From: Cymodocea nodosa
Lineage: Eukaryota; Streptophyta; Magnoliopsida; Alismatales; Cymodoceaceae
Assembly (NCBI GenBank): GCA_036874045.1
Contig: CM072341.1
Coordinates: 4,972,501-5,036,500 of the forward strand
Direction: 5' to 3'
DNA length: 64,000 nucleotides
Shown here: positions 1 through 11,903 of the stretch, one piece after another
Numbering within the stretch: position 1 is the first letter of the stretch
Layout of the letters: the number at the start of each line of letters is the position of its first letter
The notes under the pieces: model-generated
The model's database searches: none
What the model saw: the letters and a program-made list of their open reading frames with translations, nothing else
What the model was told of the DNA's origin: nothing
Made by a program: the position numbers and the translations under genes

Positions 1-680
1 CCATGTTCATATTAAAACAAAAAGACCAAAAACAATTTATCTATGTTTGTATGTTGTATTTGAGTGTTGTATTGTTTGTGTTGTATTGTGATTAATGTTA
101 TCTTTGTTAGTGTTGTGATTGTTTTATGTTTATTTTAGTTTTACAGTTTACTGAAATTAATTCATTCAAAAGACTTAAAGATTTTAATGGTTACTGTTTG
201 AATTATTTGAATGTTAGTATTGCTTAATGATAAATCCAATGTTAACTAACATTAAAGAGCTTAATTGACGTTATTTACAATCTGTGGAATCGCCCAATGG
301 TTGGTCGAATTCCTCTCTAAATAGTAGTATTAAAAAGAAAAGACAGGCTCATGGAGTTAACTTAAGTCCACGAGGTTAGTCCGTTGAGTTAACTGTAATT
401 CAACGGAGAGCTTATTAAATATATAAATTTGATTACTAACAAACGAATAGTTCTCAAGTTCTTCAGCAATTCCCTATGGGATCGACCTGTACTTGCACAC
501 TGATACAATAGACACTATGCACTTGCAATTAAAGTACAAATTGGAATTAATATCTAAATTATATTAAAGGTTGTTTGTTTACTTCTAAAAGAAAGAATAG
601 GCATAAGGATAAATTAACTAAGTAAAAACAGAAGTAACAAATCCAAGTTTTTCTAGTGTAGTGTTGGGAAAACGCAAACA
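1..680 (+). mobile_element. 3' part of a Ty3/gypsy LTR; element continues left of the window
   Basis: Matches 60321-60994 and the reverse complements of 23464-24000 and 45190-45850, so it is the R/U5 end of the gypsy LTR. It ends with ACA at 680, directly followed by copia gag sequence with no primer site, so this is the outer 3' end of an element or solo LTR lying to the left. It carries the conserved 27-bp palindrome at 348-374. The possible target duplication is TGCAT at 681-685; its partner is outside the window. Confidence 0.85.
348..374. repeat. Conserved 27-bp palindrome of the gypsy LTR
   Basis: Near-perfect inverted repeat with arms CTCGTGGA/TCCACGAG around TTAA-rich centres. The same unit is at 23606-23632, 38810-38836, 45528-45554, 47088-47114, 60666-60692 and 63391-63417, always 250-350 bp before the LTR 3' end and next to a second hairpin of the GTTGAGTTA/TAACTCAAC type. 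Confidence 0.85.
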
Positions 681-2206
681 TGCATCGTGTAAACCAATAC
701 CATGTTTTTCTACATTTGATATTTTACTACTAAGTTCATTTGTTATAGACTGACTATTATTCCATTTACTTAAGATAGCCTTTTGATCGCAAACCTTAAT
801 CTTTAACATATCAATTTCTACATTTAAATTAGTAATAATCAGTTTCAGTTTTTCAATTTCACCGATCATATCCTTTTTATCAACAATTAAGTTTTCACAA
901 TTAGCATGCATTTTTCTTTCTATTACAGTAAACTTTAAAATTTCCTATGCATGCTTTTGATTTTCTTTTTTAAATTTATTCAATGTAGAGTTCAGAAAAT
1001 CAATCTTATTTTCAGATTCATCTAGCATTTTCCTAGTGTTTTTTCCTTCTATTTTTACTTTCTTATATTTTCAAGCTAGTTTATTGTATTCAACAAGTAA
1101 TCTATCAAAATTAGCATTTGGATCAAAAGATACCTCACTAGATTTTGCCATGAAGCATATGTTTGCTAGATTTTCTTCTGAATCTGATTTTGATGAGGAT
1201 TCATTATTTGATGTTGAATCCTTTGTTTCTTCACTTTGTGAAGTTGAAGAGTCATCCCATGTCACTTTAAGTGCCCTTCTCTTTTTGAATTTCTTATTCT
1301 TGAAATTCCTCCTTGAATTCTTCTTATCTTTGTTGAGAGATAATCAGTTTGAAAGTGACTCAGCCTATTGCACTTGTAGCATATGATTTTGTCTTTCATG
1401 AATGAATTCTTCTTCATATCTCCAGATGTCTTTGCTGACCTGAAGTTTCTGCGTTTCTTCAACAGATTTCTAAATTTTTTGGTCAACAACAGTAAATCAT
1501 TGCTAGAATCACTAGTGACTTCTGAGACTTTATCAGCCTCAAAAACCAGATTCCTTCTATGATTCTTCCCTTTTGGATCTAAATGTTGTACTTCATAGGC
1601 TGTCAAATTGCTTATGAGATCATTGAGAGTATATGTATTTAAATCTTTGGACTCTTCAATTGATGTTGTCTTTTGAGCCCAAATTTTAGTTAAAGATCTA
1701 AGGATCTTTCTTAGCAAGTCTTTTTCCTCAAATTTCTTGCCTAAAGATTTTAATGAATTTACAATCTCAAGAAAACGAGAAAACATATCAAAGATACATT
1801 CATTTTCGTGCATTTTAAAAAGCTCATATTTATGTACTAACATATTAATCTTAGATTCCTTAACCTGGTTAGTACATTCGTTGGCAACTTCTAATGCATG
1901 TCATATCTCATATGCAGTTTGATATGCAGAAATTTTGTTAAATTGATCATGAGATAAAGCACAGAACAAGATGTTTAAACCTTTAGCATTCAGTGTCATT
2001 CGCTCCTTTTCATCAAAAGTCCAAGTATCATATGGAGTCGTAACTAACACTATAGGATTGCTAATTATATCCCATAATTTGAAATCAATTGACTGAAAGA
2101 ATACTTTCATCCTATATTTTTAGTAACCATAATTGCTACCTTCGAACATAGGAGGACGATTAGTGGTCTGTCCTTCAGTCATAACTAAGATTTCAGTATT
2201 ATCCAT
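681..2206 (-). pseudogene. gag: C2: Ty1/copia gag, truncated and broken
   Basis: Copia-type Gag (UBN2/gag-2 class), the nucleocapsid precursor. The start at 2206 gives MDNTEILVMTEG, then the hallmark region where an expected Trp before KYRM is a stop. A helical core follows (NAKGLNILFCALS, INMLVHKYELFKMHE). The zinc knuckle near 1340-1390 reads CYKC, H, then Tyr where the last Cys should be, so the CCHC box is broken. An acidic Ser/Glu stretch (1071-1265) and a coiled-coil tail (700-911) complete it. Stops and at least one frameshift interrupt the frame. It is clearly homologous to the Gag of C1 (19350-21617). It is cut at 681 by a gypsy LTR, and protease and polymerase are absent. Confidence 0.85.
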
Positions 2207-2279
2207 TTTAAACAGATAATTCTAAGTAAATGACAAGAAAAATCGATTCCTAAATAGAGAAATGAAAGCTCTTAATTAA

Positions 2280-2291
2280 GCTCTGATATCA
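2280..2291 (-). other. C2 primer binding site (initiator tRNA-Met type)
   Basis: On the minus strand this reads TGATATCAGAGC, one base from the standard plant copia site TGGTATCAGAGC. It lies two bases inside the LTR that starts at 2294 and upstream of the C2 gag start. Confidence 0.85.
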
Positions 2292-2293
2292 GT

Positions 2294-3104
2294 TGTGGGA
2301 TCATTGTATCACAAGAGGGGAGGTGAATTATGTCTTTAGTAATTAAAATTACCAATAGATAAAACAAGAGCACAAAACACTCGTAAATAAAATTCTATTC
2401 TTTATAAACTTTAAAGAAAGAATTTACAATATCTTTTCAGCTCAATTCCCTTCTTATCGGTTTTGATAAGTAATGTTCGATATATAATTCAAATAGAAAA
2501 TGAAGTCCTTATTCAAAGCTAATTTCAAATTGTATGAAACCTAATCTTTATGCACGTAGCTCATTTTCCTTCTTTTCGCTCACCTTCTGTATCTCTTCTC
2601 TAGTTATCGAATTTCCAGACTTCTAGCGTTTTCAGCTCCTTTTCTAAAATTACTTGGAATTCTGAACTTCTTCTGATGTTGGAGAATTTTTCTAAATTTG
2701 ATATGCAGTAGAATAATTAGATTTGATATTTGAGATTTAGGATTGAATATTTAGACTTAATCTTTCAATTTGTGATTAGGGATTGAGATCGGGATCATCG
2801 TAATGCAGCTCGTATCCTCTATTTTTAGTAGTCAAACTCTGACTTCACGTTCAACATGTTCATCCACTTAATCCATAATCCATGTACTAACTTCGAATTC
2901 AAATTGTCCATGATTTCCACTATCTTTTTAAATTTCCACTATGTCCACTATCATTTTGAAATTTCCACTTTCTCCACTATCATTTTGAATTTCCATGATT
3001 TCCACTCATAGATTCACCGAAACTTTATCTTCCTAGAGATTTGTAGAATATCTTCTAAGTCACCACTTTAGTCAAACACTTATACTTTAAGTCCACTAAG
3101 TCCA
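2294..3104 (-). mobile_element. C2 5' LTR, about 0.81 kb
   Basis: Bounded by TGTGGGATC at 2294 and CCA at 3104 (TGG...CACA on the minus strand), adjoining the primer site at 2280-2291. At 3105 the sequence changes abruptly to the gypsy capsid C-terminal region, so C2 inserted into G0. The LTR is shorter than the 1.6-kb LTR of C1, so it is a related but separate copia family. The partner LTR is lost, so the exact edge at 3104 is inferred. Confidence 0.7.
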
Positions 3105-3259
3105 TTCAAAATCAAAATATCAATAGAAATATATCCCCTAAATAGAACAAATCAATAGAAGTTAGACCTACTAAAGGATTGCCAATGCAAGTAGTGCCTA
3201 ACCCTATCAATAGAACTGTTAATGAAATTGATACCTCCTATGGGAGCGAAGCTGAATGA
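3105..3259 (+). pseudogene. G0: tail of the gypsy capsid ORF
   Basis: Matches the last 150 bp of the capsid ORFs at 54833-54987 and 28470-28620, including the conserved IPNLVNRTINEID-type end and the GCTGAATGA stop at 3257-3259. The rest of the ORF is cut off by C2. It shows that G0 has the same capsid then F-box order as G2 and G3. Confidence 0.8.
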
Positions 3260-3474
3260 GGTAGTATAATTGTTAGCAACTATGTATAATATAGTAAGTA
3301 GAAAAATATAAAAAGAAAATGAAAGTTTAATTATAGTTAGAGATATTGTAGAGTTATTACTTAACTCAACGAACTTAGTCCATCGAGTTATGACCTAACT
3401 CCACAAAGGTATGTAAGTAGTTATGTTAATTTTATCTCTATTTAAATTTTGTTTATGTTATAGAATCACAATAG

Positions 3475-4607
3475 ATGGAATTGATGGAATTACCATTGGA
3501 TGCACTAAGGTAAGTACTAAGTAACTTATCAACTAAAGATCTGTACAGATTGCATTGTGTGTCAAGACAAATTAAAGAATGTGTCAAAGAAAAATATTTT
3601 CATGGACTATAAGATGCAAAGATAAATAATACTAGAGATAGATTTTTATGGAAGTCATTTAATCGTAGTTCAATCAACTATGAATATCTGAATATGAAAG
3701 AAAATGCTAGAATTCCACCAAATACATTAGAAGGAATAGATCATATTATGGGGATAGACAAAGGATTGATTATTTACAAAACCAGACCAAGGTATGCAAT
3801 TCTGTTTCCCAATATTTTGATTAGAAATCCTATCACTAGAGAAGAATGGAATATAGGAAGGCCTAATAGATTTGAAGTACCAACTAGAAATTGTGGGTCA
3901 ACTTTAACATTTTCTGATAAAAATTTGACCATTCTTGAAAAAATTTATTACTAAAGACCAACTAGAAATTGGGATGAGGATCTATGTTTAAGTGTGTATA
4001 ATTTTCTAAATAGACTGAAAATACTGTGATATATCTAGGAGAGAAAGCATTAATTAACAACATATATGCCATACTTGATGGATATATATATCTAGTCACA
4101 AATATATCAATTGCATTTAGATCTAATTTATATATAGTAAGCATAGATAATTATGATGATGACTTTATAGAAATATTGCCTATACCTAATGATATAGTTG
4201 AACCACCATCAGCAAAACATGATAAAATTCAATTAAGAGTGTGGTATAATGAATATGATGATTCTACTTTATATTTAGTAAGATGGTGGGATGAATTGAT
4301 GAAATTTCAAATATAGATTATGAAAGGCTTAAATGAATGGAAGTGGAAAGGGGAATATATTAAAATATATGTAGCAATAGAAACAACTACATTATCTTGG
4401 AACAGAAGAGGATCCCTTTCTACATTTCAATTCATTAATGGTAATACACTTGTATTTAGCATTGATAACATATTGCAAGTTTACACGTTAAAAAGGGAAG
4501 CAAATTCCATTAAAATAGAATTAAGAGCAAGAAGAATGATGCCTAAAGGTTTTGCTTGGACTGACATGTTTATTCCATTTGTCACTACTTTTCAATCATG
4601 TTCTTAA
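3475..4607 (+). pseudogene. F1: F-box/F-box-associated protein carried by gypsy G0 (broken)
   Basis: Starts MELMELPLDALR and has a plant F-box at residues 5-40 (LPLDALR.VLSNLSTKDL, then RLHCVS), followed by an F-box-associated type domain. F-box proteins are substrate-choosing subunits of SCF ubiquitin ligases: the F-box binds SKP1 and the C-terminal part binds the target. The end is IPFVTTFQSCS plus stop at 4607, giving about 375 codons. The copy has stops at the Glu of LREVL, in the YFHGLQ region, after LEKIYY and at IWIMK, plus a frameshift near 4015. It lies about 215 bp after the capsid stop, preceded by a palindrome cluster (3360-3410) and a possible acceptor-like TATAGAATCACAATAG. The same gene occurs at 9231-9698, 27127-28265 and 55174-56310. 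Confidence 0.85.
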
Positions 4608-6417
4608 ATTGTGATTTTGTATTTTTTTATATTGTGTGTATTTTGCATTTATTTTTGAAAAAGAAAGAAAAAAAAAAAACTTTTAGTTTATGTTTTATTT
4701 ATTTTTAGAAAAGAAAAAAATAAACAAAATATCAATCCAATTTGTTGGTATTTATTCTAGGAAACCAACTTGCTTGCTCGTGAGCCACCAATGGTATAGG
4801 AGCCTAGGTTTCACACAAGACACTAATTTAACAATTTATATTTTGTTGTTAAGTTATTATTTTGTTATATATTTTACTTTTATTTGTGAATGAAAAGTTT
4901 TTCAGAATCAAAAGTCGAAAGATATTGAAGGAGATACAAAGAATAATGTATGTAATTGATTACTTATCTTGAATTTACATTCAATTACAGTTCATGGAGT
5001 TATTCATTAACTCAACAAATTAAGTTTGTTGAGTTAGGTGCTAAGTCAATAGAACATTATTCATGCCTGCTAACATTTTCTATATTTACTATAAATCTTT
5101 TACATTAGAGACAATGCAAAATGTAGGTATGGGAGGGAGGTAATTAGATTAAAATCCAAGTAACCTTGTTAATTAGAGGAATTAGGATTGTGCTGCAAAT
5201 TTTTGTGGAAACTGAAAATCATTTTATGAATTTGCTGTAACTAACTGAAATTTCCTATAACTATCCGATAATTGAAACTGTGAAATTTTTTTTTGAGAAT
5301 TATAACTAATTGAATGTTATATTTAGAATCTTATATAAGATGCTACAACATTTTACTATTAATACAAATCTGGATATAGTATCTTATGTTTTTAGTGAAT
5401 TTTATGAGTTTAACAGTTTCACGATTTTAAAAAGAAATCAAAATGCTTAACTGAAACTAAGAAAATGATTTGAAATCCTGAAAGAGCTAAAATGTTGATT
5501 TTTGGATTAAATGAGATACATATGATCAAGGATACATTTAATTTGATTGATTAAACTTGTAGAATGATTTACGTGTAAATCTTATTAAACTACAGAAAAA
5601 GTATGGGCTTATTGATATGGATTCATGTTTTTTGTAAATTATAGAAGTAGGATTATATGAGATTTGTGTTTTATTGCATCTATATTAATGAAATACATAT
5701 ATATATTGTGTTGAAAAGAAAAAAAAGAGAAAAACTTTGAGAGTTTATTAATTTGTTTGATCATGAGCCTTTTGTACTTGAGTAGATAGGTATGTAAGGA
5801 TTGTTGACCAAAAAAATGACTCTTTAAATCTGGCAACCTAAGATCTTGATCAGATATGGGATTGTTGACTAAAAGCTCAATACATTGGTACACTAGAAAG
5901 CTCTTATATGATTCAAGCTCTTCAAATTAACTTTTAAAGTAAAAATATGCATATACTGTTATGAAAAGATAAAAGTATTTTGTGAAGATACAAATATCTT
6001 TTGAATCGAGTATATTTTCTGTTATCTATGATTACTAAAGTATGAATCTAGAATTAGACTTTTAAAGTTGCTTATTTGAGATACAATTCATTATTCTTCT
6101 TGTTTTAATCATATTGAGTTGAATTGCGTTTTGATTCATATGTAGCTGAAATTTATTTTAGAAATCATATTAAGAAATTCAGGATAGCAGATGTTTGAAA
6201 AGAAAAAAATGATAATATAATTACCACTTATGTGATGCTAGTATATTTTGTATGTAATTTACATATGTTTTAAATATATTTACAGGTTGGAGAGGAGAAA
6301 ACAATGTTAAATTAGATTACTAAATTAATACAGAATATTTTACATTAATCTAATCTATGCATTCTAAAGATACAAAATGAAGAATTAGTTCTAGCACTTT
6401 ATAAAAACCTAGTTATT
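4608..6417 (+). other. G0 3' non-coding region
   Basis: No gene. It holds a conserved structured-looking block at 4760-4812 (GGCTTGCTTGTGAGCC in other copies), palindrome motifs at 4990-5040, a G-tract resembling a polypurine tract near 5128-5142, and the 200-bp block at 5740-5930 seen in every gypsy copy and in C1. The region matches 56311-58060 of G3. It ends near 6417 where the sequence turns into its own inverted copy; the PPT and 3' LTR are missing. Confidence 0.8.
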
Positions 6418-7277
6418 CAAAAGATATCTGTATTTCACAAAACACTTTTATCTTTTTAGAACAGTATATGCATATTTGTACTTTAAAAGTTAATTTGACA
6501 AGCTTGAATCATATAAGAGCTTTTTAGTGTACCCATGTATTGAGCTTTCAGTCAACAATCCCAAATCTGATCAAGATCTTAGGTTGCCAGATTTAAAGAG
6601 TCCTTTTCAAGTCAATAATCCTTACATACCTATCTACTCAAGTATAAAAGGCTCGTGATCAAACAAGTCAATAAACTCTCAAAGCTTTTCTCTTTTTTTT
6701 TTCTTTTTTCTTTTCAACACAGTATATATACATATTTTTTTTCATACAGATGCAATAAAACACAAATATCATATAGTCCTGCTTCAATTATTTACTAAAA
6801 ATATGAATCCATATCAATAAGCTCATACTTTTTCTATAGTTTAATAAGATCTACACATAAATCATTCTACAAGTTTAATCACTCAAATTAAATGTATCCT
6901 TGATCATATGTATTTCATTTAATCCAAAAATCAACATTTCAGCTCTTCTTGGATTTCAGATAATTTACTAAGTTTTAGTTAAGCATTCTAATTTCTTTTT
7001 AAAATCATGAAATTGTTAAACTCATAAAATTCAACAAAAACATAAGATACTATATCTAGATTTGTATGAATAGTAAAATTTTGTAGCATCTTATATAATA
7101 TTCAAGTAGTTACAGTTCTTAAAAATTTTATAGTTTTAATTATCGAATAGTTATAGCAAATTCATAAATAAAAAAATTTTCAATTTCCACAAAACTTTTG
7201 CAGTACCATTCTAATTCCTCTAATTAACAAAATTACATGGCTGTTACTTTAATTACCTCCCCCCCATACCTACATTT

Positions 7278-8633
7278 TGTTAGGATCGATAGGCTTACCA
7301 GAGGGGGGGGTGAATGGTGCTAGTGTATAAATTTTACTTCTTTATAAACTTGATTGATTGATTGTATAAAATGAAATCAAAACAATAGAAAGAAATGCAC
7401 ACAAGAGGATTTTTAGGTGGTTCACCAACTTGGTTAGTCCACCCCCAAAATTCACTTGGTCTTCACTAAGTATACAAGTACTTACAACACTTGCTTTCAA
7501 GTTGAAGTAAGAACCAACACTTAGAGCTTTCAGGTACATGCTCAACAACCAACCTTTCTTTGAGCTTTCAGGTTGAAGCTCTCAACCAATAGAGAGTTTT
7601 CAGGTTGAAACTCACAAACAAATACTTTGAACTTTTAACATAGAGTTTAAGCGTAGGGAGCTTTTGTGATGTAGAAGACTTGAGATTGTTTCTAAATGAT
7701 GTAGACTTGAGTGTATCTCTGAATGTGTTTGTAGCTCACAATATATGATAATCATTATCTTAGCTTTTCCTTTTCTTCTCATATTTATACCAAGAGGTAT
7801 AACGATCATATTTTCTTTCAACAGATGTATTTTATTGTACTTGCTAAGAAATCAGACCTAAATATGGTAAGTTACCGTTCAAGGAGGTATTTTCAAGATA
7901 CCCTTCTGATTTCCTAGGTTTTCAGAGGCTTAGCCATGTAACTCTCTGAAAATCAATAGTAACCTACCGAAAAGTCACTTAAGTCTTTCTGCCATGTAGG
8001 ATTTCAAATCGTACATATGAGTTGTCATTCGATCGGATACTTGCAGTTGTAACTTACCGAATTATTCTTTGACTATCAGATAGTTAGCGACAGTAACCCT
8101 CCGAAATCCTTCTTTAAGTTTCCAACTGCTTTCTTATTTCAACACATACATTATAGAATAACTTAAGTTTTGGATGGTTATAACTGTAACTCACCGAGAC
8201 TCTTCAAATTTCGGATAGTTAGCTTTCTACCTTTCCAAAAAGCCTTTTAAACTTTTGTTCTGGATTTCTACACGTGGGAAATTCACTAACTTAAGTTTCA
8301 GATAGTTGGCTTCCCTAACCTTCCGAAATTCTTGACCTTTCAGATAGTTAGTGTCTTAACTCTCTGATCATTCAGTCAACTTCTTTTAAAACTCTCTAAA
8401 GACTTTTTATATCCAAATAGTTACTCTTCTAACTATCTGATAGTGCTTTGGCTGCTTTGAACTGATTATTCGGATACTTAAACCTGTAACTATCCGATTT
8501 TCTTGTGGCTCTATAGTAGCAATTTCTAAACCATCTGTATCGACTTCTGCTCTTTTGCTGAACTATCTACACTATGAAATATAATTTATTATCACACAGG
8601 TTTTTGTATTATCGAAACACAAGGGTCCTAACA
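7278..8633 (-). mobile_element. Copia solo LTR with 5-bp target duplication
   Basis: Begins TGTTAGGATC and ends GGTCCTAACA, flanked by CATTT at 7273-7277 and 8634-8638. The intact target is visible in G2 near 26625 (CATTTTGCATTGTCC). On the minus strand it is homologous to the C3 LTR at 61601-62930, sharing the start around TTTCGATAATA and GCAGAAGT. A TATAAATA box lies near 7785 on the minus strand. No internal copia sequence is present, so LTR-LTR recombination removed it. It holds many copies of the AACTATCCGA / GTGAGTTAC motif pair. Confidence 0.93.
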
Positions 8634-8911
8634 CATTTTTTATTGTCCTCAATGTAAAAGATTTTATGATAAATACAGTAATTGTAGCAGGCATGAATAT
8701 TGTTTCGTTGACTTAGCACCTAACTCAACCAACTTAATTCATTGAGTTAATGAATAACTCCATGAACTGAGTTTAAATGTAAATTCAGGATAAGTAATTA
8801 ATTACATACCTTGTCCTTTTGTATCTCCTTCAATATCTTCCGATTTTTGATTCTGAAAAACTTTTCATTCAAAAATAAAAGCAGAATATATAACATAACA
8901 AAACATAACTT

Positions 8912-9020
8912 GCTTTTGCATCTCCTCTGCTTTTGCCTTTTCCTCTGCCACGACCCTTGTAGAACTTGGAGACCATTGTCGTCGATTGTAACAACAACAA
9001 CTGGGAAAGATTTTCAGACA
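8912..9020 (-). mobile_element. 110-bp piece of a copia accessory ORF inserted in gypsy non-coding DNA
   Basis: The gypsy sequence at 26900-26925 runs AAACATAACTTG straight into TGTCTTGTGTGG. Here about 109 bp is added. It matches C1 14092-14203 at roughly 85% by eye and encodes, in the same sense as the host element, MVSKFYKGRGRGKGKSRGDA, the basic N-terminus of the C1 plant transposon ORF. No target duplication or terminal repeats are seen, so template switching or filler repair is more likely than transposition. Confidence 0.75.
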
Positions 9021-9230
9021 AATTGTCTTGTGTGGAACCTAGGCTCCTATGCCTTTGGTGGCTCACAAGCAAGCCAGTTGGTTTCCCAAAAGAGATACCA
9101 ATAAACTGGATTAATATTTTGTTTTTCTTTTCTTATAGAATAAAACTAAAACTAAAAATTTTTCTCTTCCTTTTCTTTTTCTAAAAAAAAATGCAGAATA
9201 CACACAACATTAAAAGCACAGAATCATAGT

Positions 9231-9698
9231 TTAAAAACATGATTGAAAAGTAGTAACAAATGGAATAAACGTGTTAGTCCATGCAAACTTTTTAGGCATA
9301 ATTCTTTTTGCTATTAATTCTATTTTAATGCAGTTTGCTTTTCTTTTTAGCTTGTAAACTTACAGTATGTTATCAGTACTAAATATAAGTGTATTACCAT
9401 TAATGAAATGAAATGTAGAAAGGGATCCTCTTTTGTTCCAAGATAATGTAGTTGTTTCTATTTCTACATCTATTTCAATATATTCTTCTTCCCACTTCCA
9501 TTCATTTAGGTCTTTCATAATCCATATTTAAAATTTCCTCAATTCATCCCACCATCTTATCAGACATAAAGTAGGATTATCATATTCATTATACCACATT
9601 CCTAATTGAATTTAATCATATTCTGAAGACGGTGGTTTAGCTATATCACTCGGTATAGGTAATATTTCTATAAAATCATCATAACTATCTATGCTTAC
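9231..9698 (-). pseudogene. F2: C-terminal fragment of the gypsy F-box gene
   Basis: Reads on the minus strand from the SIDSYDDFIEILPIPSDIA region to IPFVTTFQSCF plus stop (9231-9233). The upstream half is cut off at 9698 where the 3' LTR of G2 begins, so G2 inserted here; the target flank is CTTAC at 9694-9698. Several Trp and Gln codons are stops. It forms the outer end of the right arm of the inverted repeat. Confidence 0.85.
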
Positions 9699-9817
9699 TG
9701 TTTATTGGTTTGTGAAAGGTTAGATCAAACAATTGGTTTAATTTGTCTTTAGGCTTAAATCAATAATTACTTTTAGAAGTAATCTAACAAACTTTCACAC
9801 AAATTAGATATTAATTC
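9699..9817 (-). mobile_element. G2 3' LTR, terminal 119 bp
   Basis: Matches 38524-38642 of the 5' LTR from TGTTTATTGG onward and stops at AATTC (9813-9817), the target duplication of C1. Continues at 23464. Confidence 0.92.
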
Positions 9818-11400
9818 TATAGGATTGTATGGCTACACAAGAGGGGGGTGAATTGTGTTTTTCAATATTTTCGAATATAATTGAAACTTTAAAACTCAAA
9901 AACAAGTCGAGACACAGTTTTCATAAAATCATTTTTATTCAAGGTTTCAATTACAATATACAATTCAATTCTCCTTAGAAATTGTAGATGTAATTAAATA
10001 TCGATACCATGTTTCATCTATACAATTTCATAACTACAAACAGAGAAAACTAATTTACGGAATTTAAAACATTTCTCCCTATTTGAAATCTTTCTTCTTC
10101 TTCTTCTCTTTCTTCTTCAGCAATTCTTCAGTGACGAATATCTTGTCTTTTTATGCTTCACCGAATTTTCTTTCTTCTGATACTTTAAATCTTCAGTGAC
10201 GTAAATCTGATCTTTTCTACTTCACTGAATTTTCTTCCATCTGATACTTCAAATCTTCAGTGACATATATCTTACCTTTTTATGCTTCACTAAACTTTCT
10301 TCCACTTGAGAGCTTTTCCCTGAAGAGGTTTTTGATCCCTGAAAAGATTTTTCTTTTAGTGTGTAGGGATAGTTTGATCCCTAAAAAGATTTTTCGTTTG
10401 ATGTGTAGGGATAACTAATCAACGAGAATTCTATGCCTTTTATACTGTATCTTCATTTCATGCTTATCCTCTACATTTAATCATTACCAGTTTTCCACTT
10501 CTTCACGTCTTTTCTTTTTCCTTCATCGAAATACACACGTTCTAACCCACGTTTACATTTCAAATTTTCTTTAATTATCAATCCTGGATCTCTGAAAAAT
10601 TTCCTGCAAAATAAACTTTCTCTTCCAAAATTTTTCATCAAGTATAATAAGAAGTCGTTACTTTAATGTTAACTAAACAAGTAACACAAGTATATATATA
10701 ACTTAACGTTTCTAACTTAACGAGTTCCTCATGTGCCAACTCACGTGACAAGTATTGTAGCTAACTCAACGAACTATCTCCATGGTGTTATGGATAACTC
10801 AACGAACTAGTAATAAACAAATGTTTTTATAATAAGAATTTTAACATGTGCAAAAATAACAACTTAAGTTTATAATGCTAACCTAACGCGTTGCCTTAGT
10901 GTTTAATATAGCAACTCAACGCGTTTAGTTATGTTAACTTAATGAGTTAAAAATGTGCACCTCACGTGATACAACACTAACTTAAGGAGTTTGTCTCTTC
11001 TTTTACTCACTAACTCAACGAGTTCTCACGTGACCTATTTTAACCTTTAAGCCTCTAACTTAACGAGTTCTCACGTAATCTCTATACAAATAAAACTCTA
11101 ACTTAACGAGTTGTTTAAACATGCACTATTTATGATACAAAAAATATAACTTTAAAACATATCATGCTTTTCAATAGAAACACATGTTAACTTAACGTTT
11201 AGTTAAATGAGAAATTAATACAACGAAACGACTAGTTATTATCTTAGTATAATTTCAGACCCAATACAGACAAGTATTTATATTAGTAAGCTTTTTCTGT
11301 ATTAATTGATATACTTTAATTTCCTTTCACAAGCAATAGTAATTGAGCAAATATGATTATTTTTCATTCAGCACACATCATCAAAACAAAATACTCAACA
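9818..11400 (-). mobile_element. C1 3' LTR
   Basis: Runs from TATAGGATTG (a mutated TGTAGGATCG) to CTCAACA and aligns along its length with 21816-23463. It contains a TATA box read on the minus strand at 10436-10444 and, at 10700-11140, an array of AACTTAACGAGTT units joined to CACGTG boxes. The array lies upstream of the TATA box in sense direction, so it is U3. Confidence 0.93.
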
Positions 11401-11420
11401 ATCTCCCCCTTTTTGATGAT
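11401..11420 (-). other. C1 polypurine tract
   Basis: Minus strand reads AAAAAGGGGGAGAT directly before the 3' LTR start TGTTGAG. It primes plus-strand synthesis; the form is the one typical of Sireviruses. Confidence 0.9.
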
Positions 11421-11903
11421 GACAAAACCATATTAAATCAATTATGAAATATATTTAACTTAACAAAGCAACTTTGTTGGGTTAACTTTTAATTCAACAA
11501 ACAAGTTTGTTGACTTAAGTTCACTTAAGCTTATTTCTATTGTTTGTGTAAATTTCACCTCTCAGAAATAAAACTTCGAGATGTTAATAGTTATATAAGT
11601 ATCATTTCTCTACCTTTCAGATTACATTATCATTTGTTAGATTACAATAACCATAAATATCATCTCCCTTTATATTATATGCAATTTAAATCATAAACAT
11701 CTTTTTTATAGCATTTCTCCCCCTTTTTTTCATTAATCAAAAAGATAATTACATAGAATATATAGTAAGAGATATATTTACAACTATGCTTTCTGTAAAC
11801 AATAATAAGAATGGTAAACATTTACAGAAAAATGTATTGTTCAATGAATCAAACAATGAATACAAACATTACATTTTGTATTCAGATACAAGCAAACAAA
11901 CAA
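11421..11903 (-). other. C1 spacer between accessory ORF and PPT
   Basis: AT-rich. No ORF or RNA gene seen. A second CCCCCTTTTT tract (a possible extra polypurine tract in sense) is near 11720-11730. Confidence 0.6.

Larger units (their letters stand above)
4140..9698. repeat. Large inverted repeat of the gypsy F-box 3' end and downstream DNA
   Basis: Left arm is about 4140-6003 (+). Right arm is 6418-9698 (-), enlarged by a solo LTR (7278-8633) and a 110-bp copia-derived insert (8912-9020). The loop is about 0.4 kb. The arms include the F-box C-terminal half (4140-4607 against 9231-9698). A transcript through the locus could fold into a long hairpin. Confidence 0.8.

Noticed and set aside
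618..911. Open frame reading through 618-680 as part of copia gag
   Set aside because: The last codons lie in the gypsy LTR that ends at 680; the true gag sequence begins at 681.
5639..5893. 84-codon open frame, similar to 57325-57537
   Set aside because: It runs antisense through the 200-bp shared block. Similarity between copies follows from the DNA-level repeat, and the other copies (6480-6690, 15030-15250) have stops or frameshifts.
8811..9184. Overlapping open frames in the gypsy 3' region on the + strand
   Set aside because: They are shadows of the inserted copia ORF fragment and the conserved 55-bp block; not kept at 26800-27080.
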